NCBI GenBank assembly: GCA_001603765.1
Contig: LUZV01000113.1
Span: forward strand, 1 to 5,853
DNA: 5,853 nt
Source of the DNA: Anaerolineales bacterium Chloro_02
GTDB taxonomy: Bacteria > Chloroflexota > Anaerolineae > Anaerolineales > Anaerolineaceae
Direction: 5' to 3'
This document shows positions 1 through 5,601 of this stretch, piece by piece. Both the position numbers and the translations under genes were made by a program. The notes under the pieces are model-generated. The model was not told the origin of the DNA, did no database searches, and saw only the letters and a list, made by a program, of their open reading frames with translations. Position 1 is the first letter of the stretch. The number at the start of each line of letters is the position of its first letter.

Positions 1-173
1 GGATAGGTGTGATTGAGAGAGAAGATTTCACCGTAAATTGTCTGATAACTGCGCCCCGGAATAAGCTCTTCAAGGGTCTTTATCTTATTGTTTTTTTCTT
101 TCGGCGGCTGGGGAATCCCCAACTGAACGCCAAGGCGTTTAAGGCGGTCAGTGAGGTTATTCCAATCATTCAT
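1..173 (-). CDS. mrfB: Probable MrfB/YprB-like DEDDh exonuclease, N-terminal fragment (runs off the left edge)
   Basis: An open frame starts at ATG 173-171 and stays open to the window edge, giving 57 complete codons and part of a 58th. The fragment begins MNDWNNLTDRLKRLGV, has a Lys/Asn-rich linker (about residues 25-32), and then reads IPGR (38-41), TIYGEIF (45-51) and NHTY (54-57). Such a 'PGR...T.YGE.F' stretch just before the RNase H-like core is what I expect at the start of YprB/MrfB-type proteins. The catalytic acidic residues lie beyond the window, so the exonuclease activity is not seen. The start overlaps the stop of the upstream helicase gene by 8 bp (ATGAATGA), which points to translational coupling. 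In Bacillus subtilis, mrfA and mrfB are adjacent and act together in repair of mitomycin C damage. The family call rests on position plus a short N-terminal match; a different gene downstream of the helicase is possible. Confidence 0.65.
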   Translation of the reverse strand, partial: MNDWNNLTDRLKRLGVQLGIPQPPKEKNNKIKTLEELIPGRSYQTIYGEIFSLNHTY

Positions 174-2730
174 GGAGCAATCCTGAAAGAAGCGCCAGAG
201 ATTCACGCTTACTGCCGTAGCCCTCTTCGCCAAAAGGTCCCACACAAGCCGGGCAGCCGTCCGCGCAAGGACATTCGCTGATCATTTCTCTCGCACGTTC
301 GAGCCAGAAACGGTGATCTTTATACAGCTGATTAGAAAGCCCAATCCCGCCTGGGATGGTGTCGTAAACCAGTATCGCTGGTTTTCCGTCATTAAGGATC
401 GATTTTGCTTCAGAAAGCATGGCGATGTCATTGTCGTCGCACATGATGAGCAGGGGCGCAATATTGCGCAGGGCATGCCGCGCGCCTGCCATTCCTGAAA
501 TGACGCGCACGCGGGTTTCAACAATCGCGTGACAGCGGTGGCATAACGTCGCGAGATTGTTCGGCGCGTTTGCCTGAAGAGGATCTGAAAAAGTCTTAAA
601 GGGCTGTATGTGATGCACATGTAATTGGTCAGGCGAAAAGGACTGATGACAAGCGGCGCACTTGTATTCATCTCTGGCAAGAATTTTCTGCCTGAGAGTT
701 TGCCAGGTGGGGCCGTAATCGTTGGGTTCTGAATTCCAGAGAGCCAGATCTTTTAGGCGGTTGACGAGGCTGTCGCTGATGGAAAACCAGGCGCCTTCTG
801 TTTCAAGACCGCGCGCGGGCATATCCAGCGGGAGTCTTTCGAGAGTCTCGTTGGTCTGCCAACGGATTTTACGAAACCCTTCAACCCGGATCGAAAGTGA
901 AAGCGGGCCGCTTTGAATGCTGGAACTGCCCACATGCTGCCGGGAGAGTTCCTGAAAGCTTTCTATGGTGGTTTTTATGGTCGGAAGCGTATAGTAATCC
1001 GGGCGGGCTGGTTTGAGTTCACAAACTCCTTTAGCCAAATCCAGATCTTCCACGAGGTATGATTCCGCTTCGTGCAGATAGATTGCCTGAGGGTGAACCA
1101 ACCACTCTGCGGAATGAGCATCTAACTGTCCGATTAGCGCAGGTTTTGCGCCTTCGCTAACGAATAAGGATACGATGTCTGACGTTGAAGACCGCAGCGA
1201 AACGCCAGCAGAGGGGTATGCGTCGGCAACCCAAAATTGAGTGCCGTTGCGGGCGAGGACCTCGCCGGAAGCATTCATGCTCTGGAACAGTTCGCGCAAA
1301 CTGGCGGGCTGGATGGGTCCGAAGCCTTCTTCGGCGGTGAAAGGCAGCTCGAAGATGGCACAGCGCAAGTGTTGATAGAGCACGAGCAGGTTGTTAGGGT
1401 CTACCAAGGCCTTCTCAGGGGAATTGTTGAGATACTCCGGGTGATGGGCAAGGTATTGGTCCATGGCGTCGTTGGTGGCGACCATCAGGGCAAGGGAATC
1501 CTGCTGCTTTCTCCCCGCGCGCCCTGCCCGCTGGAGTGTGGTGGCGATCGACCCCGGATAGCCGACCAAAATCACCGATTCGAGTTCACCGATATCAATT
1601 CCAAGTTCCAGGGCGGAGGTGGCGACAACCAGACGAATACTGCCGTTCTTGAAGCCCTGCTCTATCTCCCGCCGGTCGCTTTTCAGATAACCGCTGCGGT
1701 AACCGCGCACTTTCGGGCGCGACTGGGCGGGCAGCTTTTCGAGCAGATAGGTCAGGATCATCTCAACTGTGCGGCGGGTGCGGGCGAAAAGCAGCGCCTG
1801 GTGGTTGGAATCGAGCAGCGACTGCCCAATCGCCACGCTTGCCTGGATGCTGGATTTGCGTAATCCGAGCCTCGGGTCAATCAGAGGCGGGTTGTAGAGA
1901 AAAAAGTGCTTTTCACCGTGGGGCGCGCCGCTTTGGTCGATCAGGCTTACATGATCGTCAATTAGCGTTTCAGCCAGTTCAATTGGATTGGAAATCGTGG
2001 CGGAAGTCAGAATGAACTTAGGAAAAGCGCCGTAAAAAGCGGCAATCCGTTTAAGGCGGCGCAGGACGTTGGCAAAGTGCGCGCCAAAGATCCCGCGATA
2101 TGTGTGCATTTCATCTATAACCACCAAAGCAAGCCCCTGGAAGAACGGCTGCCAGAGAGTGTGGTGAGGCAGGATGCCTTGATGGAGCATGTCAGGGTTT
2201 GTCAGCAGAAAAACCGATTCTTTGCGCATAGCTGATCGCATATGTTGGGGCGTATCGCCATCAAAAATATTGGCGGGCATCGGTCGGTTGGTTGGAGCTG
2301 CCTTTAGCAAATCATTCAAACCCGTGAACTGATCCTGAGTGAGGGCTTTGGTTGGGTAGAGATAGAGCACGCGGGAATTCGGATTCGAAAGAGCCAACTG
2401 TACAGCCGGCAGGTTGTAGCAGAGTGTCTTGCCGCTGGCAGTGCCGGTGGCGATGACGAGATTCTCGCCCTTCTGTGCGCGTTCGAATGCCTCTGCCTGA
2501 TGGGTGTAGAGCTGTGAGATCCCAAGTGAGTTTAAACCTGCGACCAGGCAGGGATCAAGAGAGCCTGGCATGGGTTTAGAGGCAGCTTCACACGCAGGCG
2601 TGATTTGCCAATGGGTGATACTTTCACGAAAATCCAGATCTTGCTGCCAGCGATTTATGATTGAACGAATGCCGGCCGCAGAAGAGTCATCATTTGCCAA
2701 GTTTTGCTTTCTTTTTGACAATATTCGCAA
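166..2730 (-). CDS. mrfA: MrfA/YprA-type DExH-box DNA helicase with embedded HNH domain and C-terminal DUF1998/MZB zinc site
   Basis: An 854-residue superfamily 2 helicase. Visible motifs are: the HQ of a Q-like motif (LYTHQ, 74-78), Walker A ATGTASGKT (94-102), PTKALTQDQ (126-134), DExH box DEMH (206-209), SAT (243-245), motif V ATSALELGIDIG (370-381) and motif VI QRAGRAGR (400-407). The C-terminus has the DUF1998/MrfA zinc-binding signature, YDTIPGGIGL (789-798) followed by cysteines 820, 822, 826 and 829. MrfA is a 3'-5' DNA helicase that works with the exonuclease MrfB on mitomycin C lesions in Bacillus; the next gene here looks like that partner. Unlike the roughly 750-residue Bacillus protein, this one carries an HNH module at about 678-742. 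The start is uncertain: no in-frame ATG occurs before Met54, which lies inside conserved sequence. TTG codons at 2730, 2721 and 2700 are candidates, and the longest overlaps the upstream SDR gene by 41 bp. None has a strong Shine-Dalgarno, so coupling to SDR termination is likely. Confidence 0.93.
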   Translation of the reverse strand: MRILSKRKQNLANDDSSAAGIRSIINRWQQDLDFRESITHWQITPACEAASKPMPGSLDPCLVAGLNSLGISQLYTHQAEAFERAQKGENLVIATGTASGKTLCYNLPAVQLALSNPNSRVLYLYPTKALTQDQFTGLNDLLKAAPTNRPMPANIFDGDTPQHMRSAMRKESVFLLTNPDMLHQGILPHHTLWQPFFQGLALVVIDEMHTYRGIFGAHFANVLRRLKRIAAFYGAFPKFILTSATISNPIELAETLIDDHVSLIDQSGAPHGEKHFFLYNPPLIDPRLGLRKSSIQASVAIGQSLLDSNHQALLFARTRRTVEMILTYLLEKLPAQSRPKVRGYRSGYLKSDRREIEQGFKNGSIRLVVATSALELGIDIGELESVILVGYPGSIATTLQRAGRAGRKQQDSLALMVATNDAMDQYLAHHPEYLNNSPEKALVDPNNLLVLYQHLRCAIFELPFTAEEGFGPIQPASLRELFQSMNASGEVLARNGTQFWVADAYPSAGVSLRSSTSDIVSLFVSEGAKPALIGQLDAHSAEWLVHPQAIYLHEAESYLVEDLDLAKGVCELKPARPDYYTLPTIKTTIESFQELSRQHVGSSSIQSGPLSLSIRVEGFRKIRWQTNETLERLPLDMPARGLETEGAWFSISDSLVNRLKDLALWNSEPNDYGPTWQTLRQKILARDEYKCAACHQSFSPDQLHVHHIQPFKTFSDPLQANAPNNLATLCHRCHAIVETRVRVISGMAGARHALRNIAPLLIMCDDNDIAMLSEAKSILNDGKPAILVYDTIPGGIGLSNQLYKDHRFWLERAREMISECPCADGCPACVGPFGEEGYGSKRESLALLSGLLHE
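505..699 (-). other. HNH endonuclease domain embedded in the MrfA-type helicase
   Basis: This is an in-frame protein domain, roughly residues 678-742 of the helicase. It has CxxC (C691, C694), the HNH core LHVHHI (703-708), then NNLATLC (724-730) and a second CxxC followed by His (C730, C733, H734). The four cysteines are the structural zinc site of the Cys4-type HNH fold. H706/H707, N725 and H734 correspond to the conserved His-Asn-His. All key residues are intact, so the domain looks catalytically competent. It sits just before the segment GARHALRNIAPLLIMCDDND (749-768), which in ordinary MrfA-type proteins follows the preceding WFSIS-like strand with little between. It therefore behaves as an insertion within or at the edge of the DUF1998 region. 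Frame and codon character are continuous on both sides, so it is part of the helicase polypeptide rather than a separate gene. Confidence 0.88.
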
Positions 2731-3535
2731 GCATTAAATCCATGATTGGATAGATCCAATTGCCTAAGCGGGTGCCAAGAAAATATGTGAGCTTGGCATC
2801 TGCCCCCGGAATGATCGCATAGGTTCCCCGCTCAACCCCTTTCAGCGTTTGGCTGGCAACCAGAGATGGGGATATCGGTTTATCCGACTTTGCCAGCTCA
2901 CGGGTTTCAAACGGTTTAAACTGATTTTCATAGGCTAACTGAGGCGTGTCTGTGTCAGGTGGGTAAACAATCGAAACCTTAATCCCCTTCGGTTTTAATT
3001 CAGCCCGGATCACATCCGAAAACCCGCGCACCGCAAATTTCGCGCTGGAATAAGCGCTGTAGCCGAATACGCCTAATACACCCGCCAGAGATGAGAAGTT
3101 GACGATATGACCGCTGCCCCGTTGGAGAAGGTAGGGCAAGAGCAACTTCGTAGTGTTAACCGTACCGTGATAATCGATGTCCATGGTCCACTTGAACACA
3201 TCCAGGTCGAGCTCTTCCACATAACCGGGCAGGGCAACTCCGGCGCAATTGAAAAGAAAATGGGGCACGCCAAAAGACGTCACGGTTTGATCAAGGGCAC
3301 TCTTAAGTGCGGTTGCGTCGGTGACATCTACCGAAATGGTCTCGACGATCTGACCTGGCAGCAACCGCGAGGATGTAAGCATATTTCTCGCTTCAGTCAG
3401 CTTGGTTTGATCCCTGGCTAGAAGGATGACAGAAGAGCCTGAGGAGACGAGCTGTTTTGCCAACTCCAAACCGATCCCGCTTGAACCGCCGGTTATAAGT
3501 GCGAGTTTAGCTTCAAAGAAGCGGGTTTTGCTCAT
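2690..3535 (-). CDS. Classical short-chain dehydrogenase/reductase, 3-ketodihydrosphingosine reductase-like
   Basis: A 281-residue NAD(P)-dependent reductase with a complete classical SDR fold. It shows the cofactor loop TGGSSGIG (15-22), Arg41 after the second strand (favouring NADPH), NCAG (96-99), and the catalytic Asn/Ser149/Tyr162/Lys166 set in FSSLAG and YSSAK. The stretch PPDTDTPQ (192-199), followed by EN and a KPFET element (207-211), is characteristic of 3-ketodihydrosphingosine reductases (KDSR/FVT1), which reduce the 3-keto group in sphingolipid synthesis. The hydrophobic C-terminal part (about 249-275), ending in a Lys-rich tail, could associate with membrane. The start chosen is ATG 3535-3533, forming an ATGA overlap with the stop of the zinc ribbon gene. 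A longer version from ATG 3556 would add seven residues inside that gene and is less likely. The substrate is inferred from family resemblance; many bacterial SDRs of this subgroup remain uncharacterised. Confidence 0.9.
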   Translation of the reverse strand: MSKTRFFEAKLALITGGSSGIGLELAKQLVSSGSSVILLARDQTKLTEARNMLTSSRLLPGQIVETISVDVTDATALKSALDQTVTSFGVPHFLFNCAGVALPGYVEELDLDVFKWTMDIDYHGTVNTTKLLLPYLLQRGSGHIVNFSSLAGVLGVFGYSAYSSAKFAVRGFSDVIRAELKPKGIKVSIVYPPDTDTPQLAYENQFKPFETRELAKSDKPISPSLVASQTLKGVERGTYAIIPGADAKLTYFLGTRLGNWIYPIMDLMLANIVKKKAKLGK

Positions 3536-3759
3536 GCGGCACCACAACTTCCACAATTGCCGGAATGGCAGGACGCGCAGGAAGAACTGCTGCTTGTCAG
3601 GTTCTTACCTGAGCTAAAAGCATTAACGAGCGAAAGTTGCCGGCGGGAGTCTGTTTTACCGCAGGCTGGGCAGGCAATAGGTTCGTCCGCCTGGCTGAAA
3701 GGGCGAAGCACTTCAAACGTTTGTTGGCAGACAGCGCATTGGTATTCGTAGAGCGGCAT
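3532..3759 (-). CDS. FmdB-family small zinc ribbon protein
   Basis: A 75-residue protein beginning MPLYEYQC, the hallmark start of the FmdB/CxxC_CxxC_SSSS family of putative regulatory proteins. Two CxxC knuckles (C8/C11 and C30/C33) would bind one zinc ion. A serine run (56-60) follows, as the family name describes, and then a Cys-rich tail with two further CxxC pairs (C61/C64 and C69/C72) and His65. The molecular role of the family is not established; membership is clear but function is not. A good Shine-Dalgarno, AAGGAA at 3770-3765, lies five bases before the ATG in the 12-bp gap after the dehydrogenase-like gene. The stop TGA overlaps the start of the downstream SDR (ATGA), so the two are likely translated in a coupled way. 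Confidence 0.92.
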   Translation of the reverse strand: MPLYEYQCAVCQQTFEVLRPFSQADEPIACPACGKTDSRRQLSLVNAFSSGKNLTSSSSSCASCHSGNCGSCGAA

Positions 3760-3771
3760 ATATGTTCCTTG

Positions 3772-4788
3772 TTAACAATATCGACGGCGAATGGCTGGTG
3801 AGAGATAATCTTTGAAAGCGCGTTCGAAGTCATAATCTGGCTGCCAGTACCAATCCTGGCGAGCGGCTGTGTCATCTATATCAGCTGGCCACGAATCAAC
3901 AATTCCTTGTCGGTCGTGATCAGGCACGAAATGGATTTCAGCTTCGGGGAAGGTCTGGAGGGTGATATCTTTCAACTCCTGAGCGTTCGGACTAAAACTG
4001 GTCACATTGTAAACCGTCTGAGAAAGATTTTCGCGCGGCGCGGCAGCGAGCATCACGAGGGATTTCACCGCGTCCGGCATGACCATAAAAGGCAAGCGTG
4101 CGTCCGGGCGCACGAAGCAGTTGTAAGGCGCGCCTTTTGCCGCGGCGTGCAGCATCTCGGGACCATAGTCGCTTGTGCCGCCGGTTGGAACAGTGTCCGA
4201 GCTGATTAAGCCTGGGAAGCGCAGTGAGCGAAAATCAAGGAGGTCGTCCGGGTTGGCGCTATCGGCAAGCTGCTTGTAATGTTTACTGTAGTAGCGCCCA
4301 AGATGCTCGCAGTAAAGCTTATTGATCCCATACATAGTGGTTGGTTGAGTGAATTGATCCTCGCGTACTTTTCCTGCAGCTTGTTTGACGGCAAGAGTGG
4401 GCAGACCATACACCGCGATTGAGCTGGGGTAAATGAACCTGACCGAATGATGATTTCGGCTGGATTGCGCGGAAGACAGACGCAGCAGATTGAGGGTGCC
4501 TTCAACATTGACGCGGTGAGCAAGTTCCGGGTTATGTTCAGCTTTGGTGGAAAGGATCGATGCCAGATGGAAAACCACACTGAAACGGTATTTTTCAAAC
4601 AGCTTTTCAAGAAGCGGAAAATCGAGAATGTCGCCGGTTTGCCAATGTAAAACCAGCGGCTGCAGGACTTCGTCCAGTGGTTGGAGATCGAGCGCGATGA
4701 CGGCTTGGTTTTGTTTCGCGAGGTGATGGATTAGCCCGTGACCGATTTCCCCATTTGCTCCAGTGATCAGGATTGCTTCCTCTTGCAT
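3772..4788 (-). CDS. NAD-dependent epimerase/dehydratase-fold protein, SDR-type L-threonine 3-dehydrogenase-like
   Basis: A 338-residue extended SDR with cofactor loop TGANGEIG (9-16), Asp34 at the end of the second strand (favouring NAD), PSSIAVYG (121-128) and the catalytic YGINK (Tyr153, Lys157). The substrate half carries the signature of the epimerase-like threonine dehydrogenases: RFPGLIS (190-196), TGGTSDYGPEMLHAA (202-216), LPFMVMPDA (232-240), VYNVTSFSP (259-267), DSWP (298-301) and an ID.TAAR.DW stretch (304-313). Members oxidise L-threonine to 2-amino-3-ketobutyrate, which glycine C-acetyltransferase (Kbl) then cleaves to glycine and acetyl-CoA. No kbl gene is present in the window, so the substrate is a family-based inference. 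A strong Shine-Dalgarno, AAGGAG at 4801-4796, precedes ATG 4788 by seven bases. It lies in the 15-bp gap after the phosphatase gene, which supports a shared transcript. Other sugar-nucleotide epimerase activities are less likely given these motifs. Confidence 0.88.
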   Translation of the reverse strand: MQEEAILITGANGEIGHGLIHHLAKQNQAVIALDLQPLDEVLQPLVLHWQTGDILDFPLLEKLFEKYRFSVVFHLASILSTKAEHNPELAHRVNVEGTLNLLRLSSAQSSRNHHSVRFIYPSSIAVYGLPTLAVKQAAGKVREDQFTQPTTMYGINKLYCEHLGRYYSKHYKQLADSANPDDLLDFRSLRFPGLISSDTVPTGGTSDYGPEMLHAAAKGAPYNCFVRPDARLPFMVMPDAVKSLVMLAAAPRENLSQTVYNVTSFSPNAQELKDITLQTFPEAEIHFVPDHDRQGIVDSWPADIDDTAARQDWYWQPDYDFERAFKDYLSPAIRRRYC

Positions 4789-4803
4789 AAATTGTCTCCT
4801 TTT

Positions 4804-5514
4804 TTAGTCGGAATCAGGGATTGGAAAGAAAACGCACTCCCGCCTAATACTGGTGGAGGGAGAGGGTGAGATGCGTAATACCGTGACAGTCATGTCATCA
4901 CGGGGACGACCGAGATCCTGCTTGATTGCCTGGTTGAGGATCGCGTCGGCGATTTCTTGCACGGTGGGCTCATCGTCTTCAAAAAGAGACTCTACTGACG
5001 CGCGTAAATCCAGCGGTTGCTCAAACTGACTTCCAGCCTGAAGGATGCCGTCGGACACAAGGATGAAATTGCGCCCCTCTTCAATTTCGAACTGAAAGAC
5101 AGAGGGCGCGCAGCAATGATCTGTGTCCGTCGCGCTGTCGAAGCGTAAAAATTCCGCTTCACCATCGAAAACGGTCAACACAGGCATGGTGTTGTTCTTG
5201 GTGATGACGATAGAGTGCGACTCTAAATCGCAGGAGATGATGCTGAGGCTGATTTGAGCTTTGCCCAGATGTTCCTCAGCGATGTTTGAAAGTACCACTC
5301 TTGAGGCGGCTCCATCGTGAAGACCGCTGGCGATGAGTGTGAGAACAGAATGGACCGCTTTCATGGCGATGGCTTTCGAACGCCGACCGCCAAGCTTGCC
5401 TTCTGCCATGATAATGGAGATGCCGCCTCGCGGGCGTTCGATAATTTCGACTTTATCACCGTGTTCGGCAGAAGAAAATCTGTCTACCTTCGAAATCGTT
5501 GCCTGAAGTTCCAT
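4804..5514 (-). CDS. Stand-alone SpoIIE/PPM-type serine phosphatase-like protein
   Basis: A 236-residue single-domain protein with no signal peptide or membrane segment. It has the layout of a compact PPM/SpoIIE phosphatase: GD (19-20), ERPRGGISIIMAEG (26-39), RNFILVSDGIL (148-158, Asp155) and GRPRDDMTVTVLRI (202-215, Asp206/Asp207). The family removes phosphate from Ser/Thr residues using two metal ions held by aspartates, often acting on anti-anti-sigma proteins. No PAS, GAF, response-regulator or kinase partner is fused or adjacent, so its target is unknown. The usual first metal-binding Asp of the DG-x-G loop is Glu38 here (codon GAA at 5403-5401) and the loop reads EGKLGG, so activity may be altered or lost. 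ATG 5514 is the first in-frame start after an in-frame stop four codons upstream. No well-spaced Shine-Dalgarno precedes it; a -10-like box six bases upstream suggests leaderless translation. Confidence 0.82.
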   Translation of the reverse strand: MELQATISKVDRFSSAEHGDKVEIIERPRGGISIIMAEGKLGGRRSKAIAMKAVHSVLTLIASGLHDGAASRVVLSNIAEEHLGKAQISLSIISCDLESHSIVITKNNTMPVLTVFDGEAEFLRFDSATDTDHCCAPSVFQFEIEEGRNFILVSDGILQAGSQFEQPLDLRASVESLFEDDEPTVQEIADAILNQAIKQDLGRPRDDMTVTVLRISPSPSTSIRRECVFFPIPDSD

Positions 5515-5520
5515 GCCCTG

Positions 5521-5526
5521 ATTTTA
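5521..5526 (-). promoter_or_regulatory. Putative -10 box (TAAAAT) for a leaderless phosphatase transcript
   Basis: On the minus strand TAAAAT ends six bases before the ATG of the phosphatase gene (5514), with the discriminator CAGGGC between. A TANNNT hexamer about six bases upstream of a start codon is the known signature of leaderless promoters, where transcription begins at the start codon. No -35-like hexamer is visible 16-18 bases upstream (ATGCGC at 5549-5544), and no normally spaced Shine-Dalgarno is present. Chance occurrence of this A/T-rich hexamer is possible. Confidence 0.35.
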
Positions 5527-5554
5527 TCCCATTCCATCTAATCGCGCATGTTAA

Positions 5555-5570
5555 TACTTGATATCATGTA
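5555..5570. promoter_or_regulatory. 16-bp near-perfect palindrome in the divergent intergenic region (candidate operator)
   Basis: TACTTGATATCATGTA reads as its own reverse complement except for one T-T pair (5558/5567), around a perfect 8-bp core TGATATCA (5559-5566). It lies between two divergently oriented genes, and its right end touches TAAAAT (5569-5574), a possible -10 box for the plus-strand lipoprotein gene. The position suits binding of a dimeric regulator. No regulator gene is present in the window and no second copy was seen. Confidence 0.4.
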
Positions 5571-5574
5571 AAAT
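5569..5574 (+). promoter_or_regulatory. Weak candidate -10 box (TAAAAT) for the lipoprotein gene
   Basis: TAAAAT lies 27 bases before TTG 5602, leaving a normal short leader that contains the Shine-Dalgarno. It is preceded directly by TG. The expected -35 position (about 5546-5551, GCATGT) shows no good match, so the call rests on the -10 hexamer and position alone. Confidence 0.3.
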
Positions 5575-5591
5575 TAGCCTCCTGAAAGAGT

Positions 5592-5595
5592 GGAG
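5592..5595 (+). promoter_or_regulatory. Shine-Dalgarno site for the TTG-initiated lipoprotein gene
   Basis: GGAG inside TGGAGA, six bases upstream of TTG 5602. It decides the start, because no in-frame ATG precedes the signal-peptide-like sequence. The only nearby upstream ATG (5567-5569) is followed at once by a stop codon. Confidence 0.7.
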
Positions 5596-5601
5596 AATCA
5601 A

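Noticed and set aside
91..97. A plus-strand T-run suggesting a Rho-independent terminator at the end of the helicase gene.
   Set aside because: On the minus strand it is an A-run encoding the Lys/Asn linker of the downstream partial gene, and no GC-rich stem sits next to it in a usable orientation.
505..699. The HNH segment as a separate gene, or as a homing endonuclease or intein inserted in the helicase.
   Set aside because: The frame is continuous with DUF1998 on both sides, no intein splice-junction residues or split is apparent, and no intron-like boundaries are seen. It reads as a fused domain.
1237..1863. A 208-codon open frame on the plus strand opposite the helicase gene.
   Set aside because: It is antisense to strongly conserved helicase motifs, its translation resembles no family I recognise, and no convincing ribosome binding site precedes it. 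It is a shadow of the minus-strand gene.
3536..3556. A longer SDR start at ATG 3556, adding seven residues.
   Set aside because: It would lie inside the zinc ribbon gene. ATG 3535 forms the typical ATGA coupling overlap and leaves the usual short lead before the first SDR strand.
4206..4610. A 134-codon minus-strand frame inside the threonine dehydrogenase-like gene.
   Set aside because: It lies entirely within that gene in another frame and its translation lacks any recognisable motif, while the host gene shows a full extended-SDR pattern.
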